Positions 23,951 through 24,916 of a stretch of DNA of 24,916 nt are shown piece after piece. Each line of letters begins with the position of its first letter. Position 1 is the first letter of the stretch. Origin of the DNA: Sulfurimonas sp. (lineage in GTDB: Bacteria > Campylobacterota > Campylobacteria > Campylobacterales > Sulfurimonadaceae). Both the position numbers and the translations under genes were made by a program. The stretch covers positions 1 to 24,916 of the forward strand of contig DTVI01000176.1 in assembly GCA_012963655.1 (NCBI GenBank), read 5' to 3'. The notes beneath the pieces were generated by a model, which saw nothing but the letters and a program-made list of their open reading frames with translations, searched no databases and was not told where the DNA came from.

Positions 23951-24406
23951 ATGCAAGAAAACAGTTGGACAGTTATCGCCGAGAAAGGCATTGATTATGG
24001 TGTTATTGGTCTTTTGATTTTTATGAGTATTTTAGCCTTATGGGTGTTTGTTGAGCGCATTATGTTTTATAATACTATTAATGTGAATGAACATGCAAAT
24101 AGAGAAAGACTAGAACTTGAGCTTAGTAATAATGTTTCAACCGTAGCAACAATTACTGTTAATGCTCCCTATATTGGCCTTTTAGGAACGGTACTTGGAA
24201 TTATGATTACCTTTTATACACTAGGTGAAACAGGGGCGGTAGACACAAAGCAAATAATGGGTGGTTTAGCCTTAGCCCTTAAGGCAACAGCTATGGGCCT
24301 TGTTGTAGCAATTCCTTCGGGAATTTTTTATAATGTACTTCTTCGTAAGATGGAACGTATACTTGCCTACTGGGATATAGAACATAATATAAGTAACAAG
24401 GGTTAA
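23951..24406 (+). CDS. exbB: ExbB-type proton channel protein
   Basis: A 151-residue inner-membrane protein of the MotA/TolQ/ExbB family, at the short length usual in Campylobacterota. Transmembrane helices lie at about 15-35, 70-92 and 104-126. The region APYIGLLGTVLGIMITFYTLG and GGLALALKATAMGLVVAIPS are the conserved channel helices of the family. With ExbD it should use proton-motive force to energise TonB (gene at 19119). AGGAG precedes the ATG, which begins one base after the kinase stop; exbD follows after 3 bases. Confidence 0.92.
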   Translation: MQENSWTVIAEKGIDYGVIGLLIFMSILALWVFVERIMFYNTINVNEHANRERLELELSNNVSTVATITVNAPYIGLLGTVLGIMITFYTLGETGAVDTKQIMGGLALALKATAMGLVVAIPSGIFYNVLLRKMERILAYWDIEHNISNKG

Positions 24407-24409
24407 GGT

Positions 24410-24793
24410 ATGTCTTTAAAACGTAGACCCTTATCCTCAATGAATGTTATCCCTTTTATTGATATTATGCTGGTGCTCTTGGTTATGGTACTTACTACGG
24501 CTACCTTTATACGTCAAGGTATTATTCCTGTAGACTTACCTGAGGCAAAATCTTCAGATAAAAAAAGTGATGATAAAGAAATAACTATTTATGTTACTAA
24601 AAAAGGTGAAATATTTTTAGATAAAGAAAAGGTAGACATTTCGACCTTAACTGCGAGATTAAAGAAAATCTCTAAAAAAGACACGGTGGTATTACGTTCA
24701 GATAAAGAATCGAAGTTTCAAGACTTTGTTCATATAATGGATGTCTTAAAAAAGCTTAATCATGAGTCTTTATATATAGTGACAAAAGACTAA
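24410..24793 (+). CDS. exbD: ExbD-type proton channel protein
   Basis: A 127-residue protein with one N-terminal transmembrane helix (about 12-32) and a periplasmic domain. The helix segment MNVIPFIDIMLVLLVMVLTT carries the conserved Asp (Asp18) that moves protons in ExbD/TolR. The periplasmic part contains VDLPEAKSSDKKSDDKEITI and VVLRSDKESKFQDFVHIMDVL, as in ExbD family proteins. AAGGG lies before the start. It forms a unit with exbB and probably serves the TonB encoded in this window rather than a Tol system, since no tolA/tolB/pal genes follow. Confidence 0.92.
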   Translation: MSLKRRPLSSMNVIPFIDIMLVLLVMVLTTATFIRQGIIPVDLPEAKSSDKKSDDKEITIYVTKKGEIFLDKEKVDISTLTARLKKISKKDTVVLRSDKESKFQDFVHIMDVLKKLNHESLYIVTKD

Positions 24794-24803
24794 GACAAAA
24801 CTT

Positions 24804-24916
24804 ATGATTATATCCCTATTTGCACAAGTATTTAAGCCTGCCATTTCCTTTATGGGAGGACTCTCTTTTGCTAAAAAAATCTTCTTACTATTACTTTTAT
24901 TTTTAATTCCCTTAGT
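24804..24916 (+). CDS. Membrane sensor protein, N-terminal part, cut by window edge
   Basis: ATG 24804 opens a frame that runs off the window after 37 codons. The start FKPAISFMGGLSFAKKIFLL followed by a hydrophobic helix ending LFLIPL is the pattern seen at the N-terminus of many proteobacterial methyl-accepting chemotaxis proteins and some GGDEF sensors (PAI.LM..L...KKF.LI..LFLIPL). Which of the two cannot be decided here. It starts 10 bases after exbD without a strong ribosome binding site and probably belongs to the same operon. Confidence 0.55.
   Translation, partial: MIISLFAQVFKPAISFMGGLSFAKKIFLLLLLFLIPL

Overview
The window is AT-rich bacterial chromosome. It most resembles a free-living, flagellated member of the Campylobacterota (Epsilonproteobacteria), closest in feel to the Sulfurimonas group. 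Pointers are the transaldolase type, a CZB-type cytoplasmic chemoreceptor, a FlgP/FlgR-like flagellar pair behind a sigma54 promoter of Campylobacter type, short ExbB/ExbD, and a decayed histidine kinase whose H-box region is of the kind common in this phylum. The lineage is inferred from protein character, not from a search.

Layout. (1) 1-1667: a scrambled DUF4105 locus. An N-terminal half with signal peptide and a short DUF3015-like fragment lie on the minus strand, abutting a C-terminal half on the plus strand; this is what an internal inversion would give. (2) 1816-4066: tal and pilT on the plus strand. (3) 4115-6457, minus: a CZB chemoreceptor, tRNA-Asn and a radical SAM protein. (4) 6491-6876: remnant of a sensor histidine kinase. 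(5) 6866-13897, minus: eight closely packed genes (flgP-like, secreted protein, flgR-like sigma54 activator, asd, yqhA-like, hemE, DUF898 protein, M48 protease) behind a good sigma54 promoter. (6) 14102-16577, minus: gyrA. (7) 16900-18856, plus: amtB, glnB and a 46-residue zinc-ribbon protein. (8) 19119-21329, plus: tonB and a phosphomannomutase/phosphoglucomutase. (9) 21450 to the right edge, plus: pyrC, response regulator, histidine kinase, exbB, exbD and the first part of a membrane sensor, nearly without gaps.

Three genes that should be intact carry frame breaks: the flgR-like gene (one extra base in a homopolymer near codon 32), gyrA (about 5 bases missing near codon 22) and the histidine kinase at 23132-23949 (about one base missing). 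Because gyrA is essential, its break is most simply a sequence error. The flgR-like break could be an error or phase variation, since flgR is phase-variable in Campylobacter jejuni.

How the genes work together: motility and chemotaxis (pilT, chemoreceptor, flgP/flgR, terminal sensor), nitrogen sensing (amtB/glnB), energised outer-membrane uptake (tonB, exbB, exbD) and core metabolism (tal, asd, hemE, pyrC, pgm) are interleaved. I did not find a convincing undescribed multi-gene system. The best leads are the scrambled DUF4105 locus, the flgR-like frame break under a sigma54 promoter that leads into housekeeping genes, the DUF898-M48 membrane pair, and a repeated hairpin-leader element upstream of glnB and pyrC.
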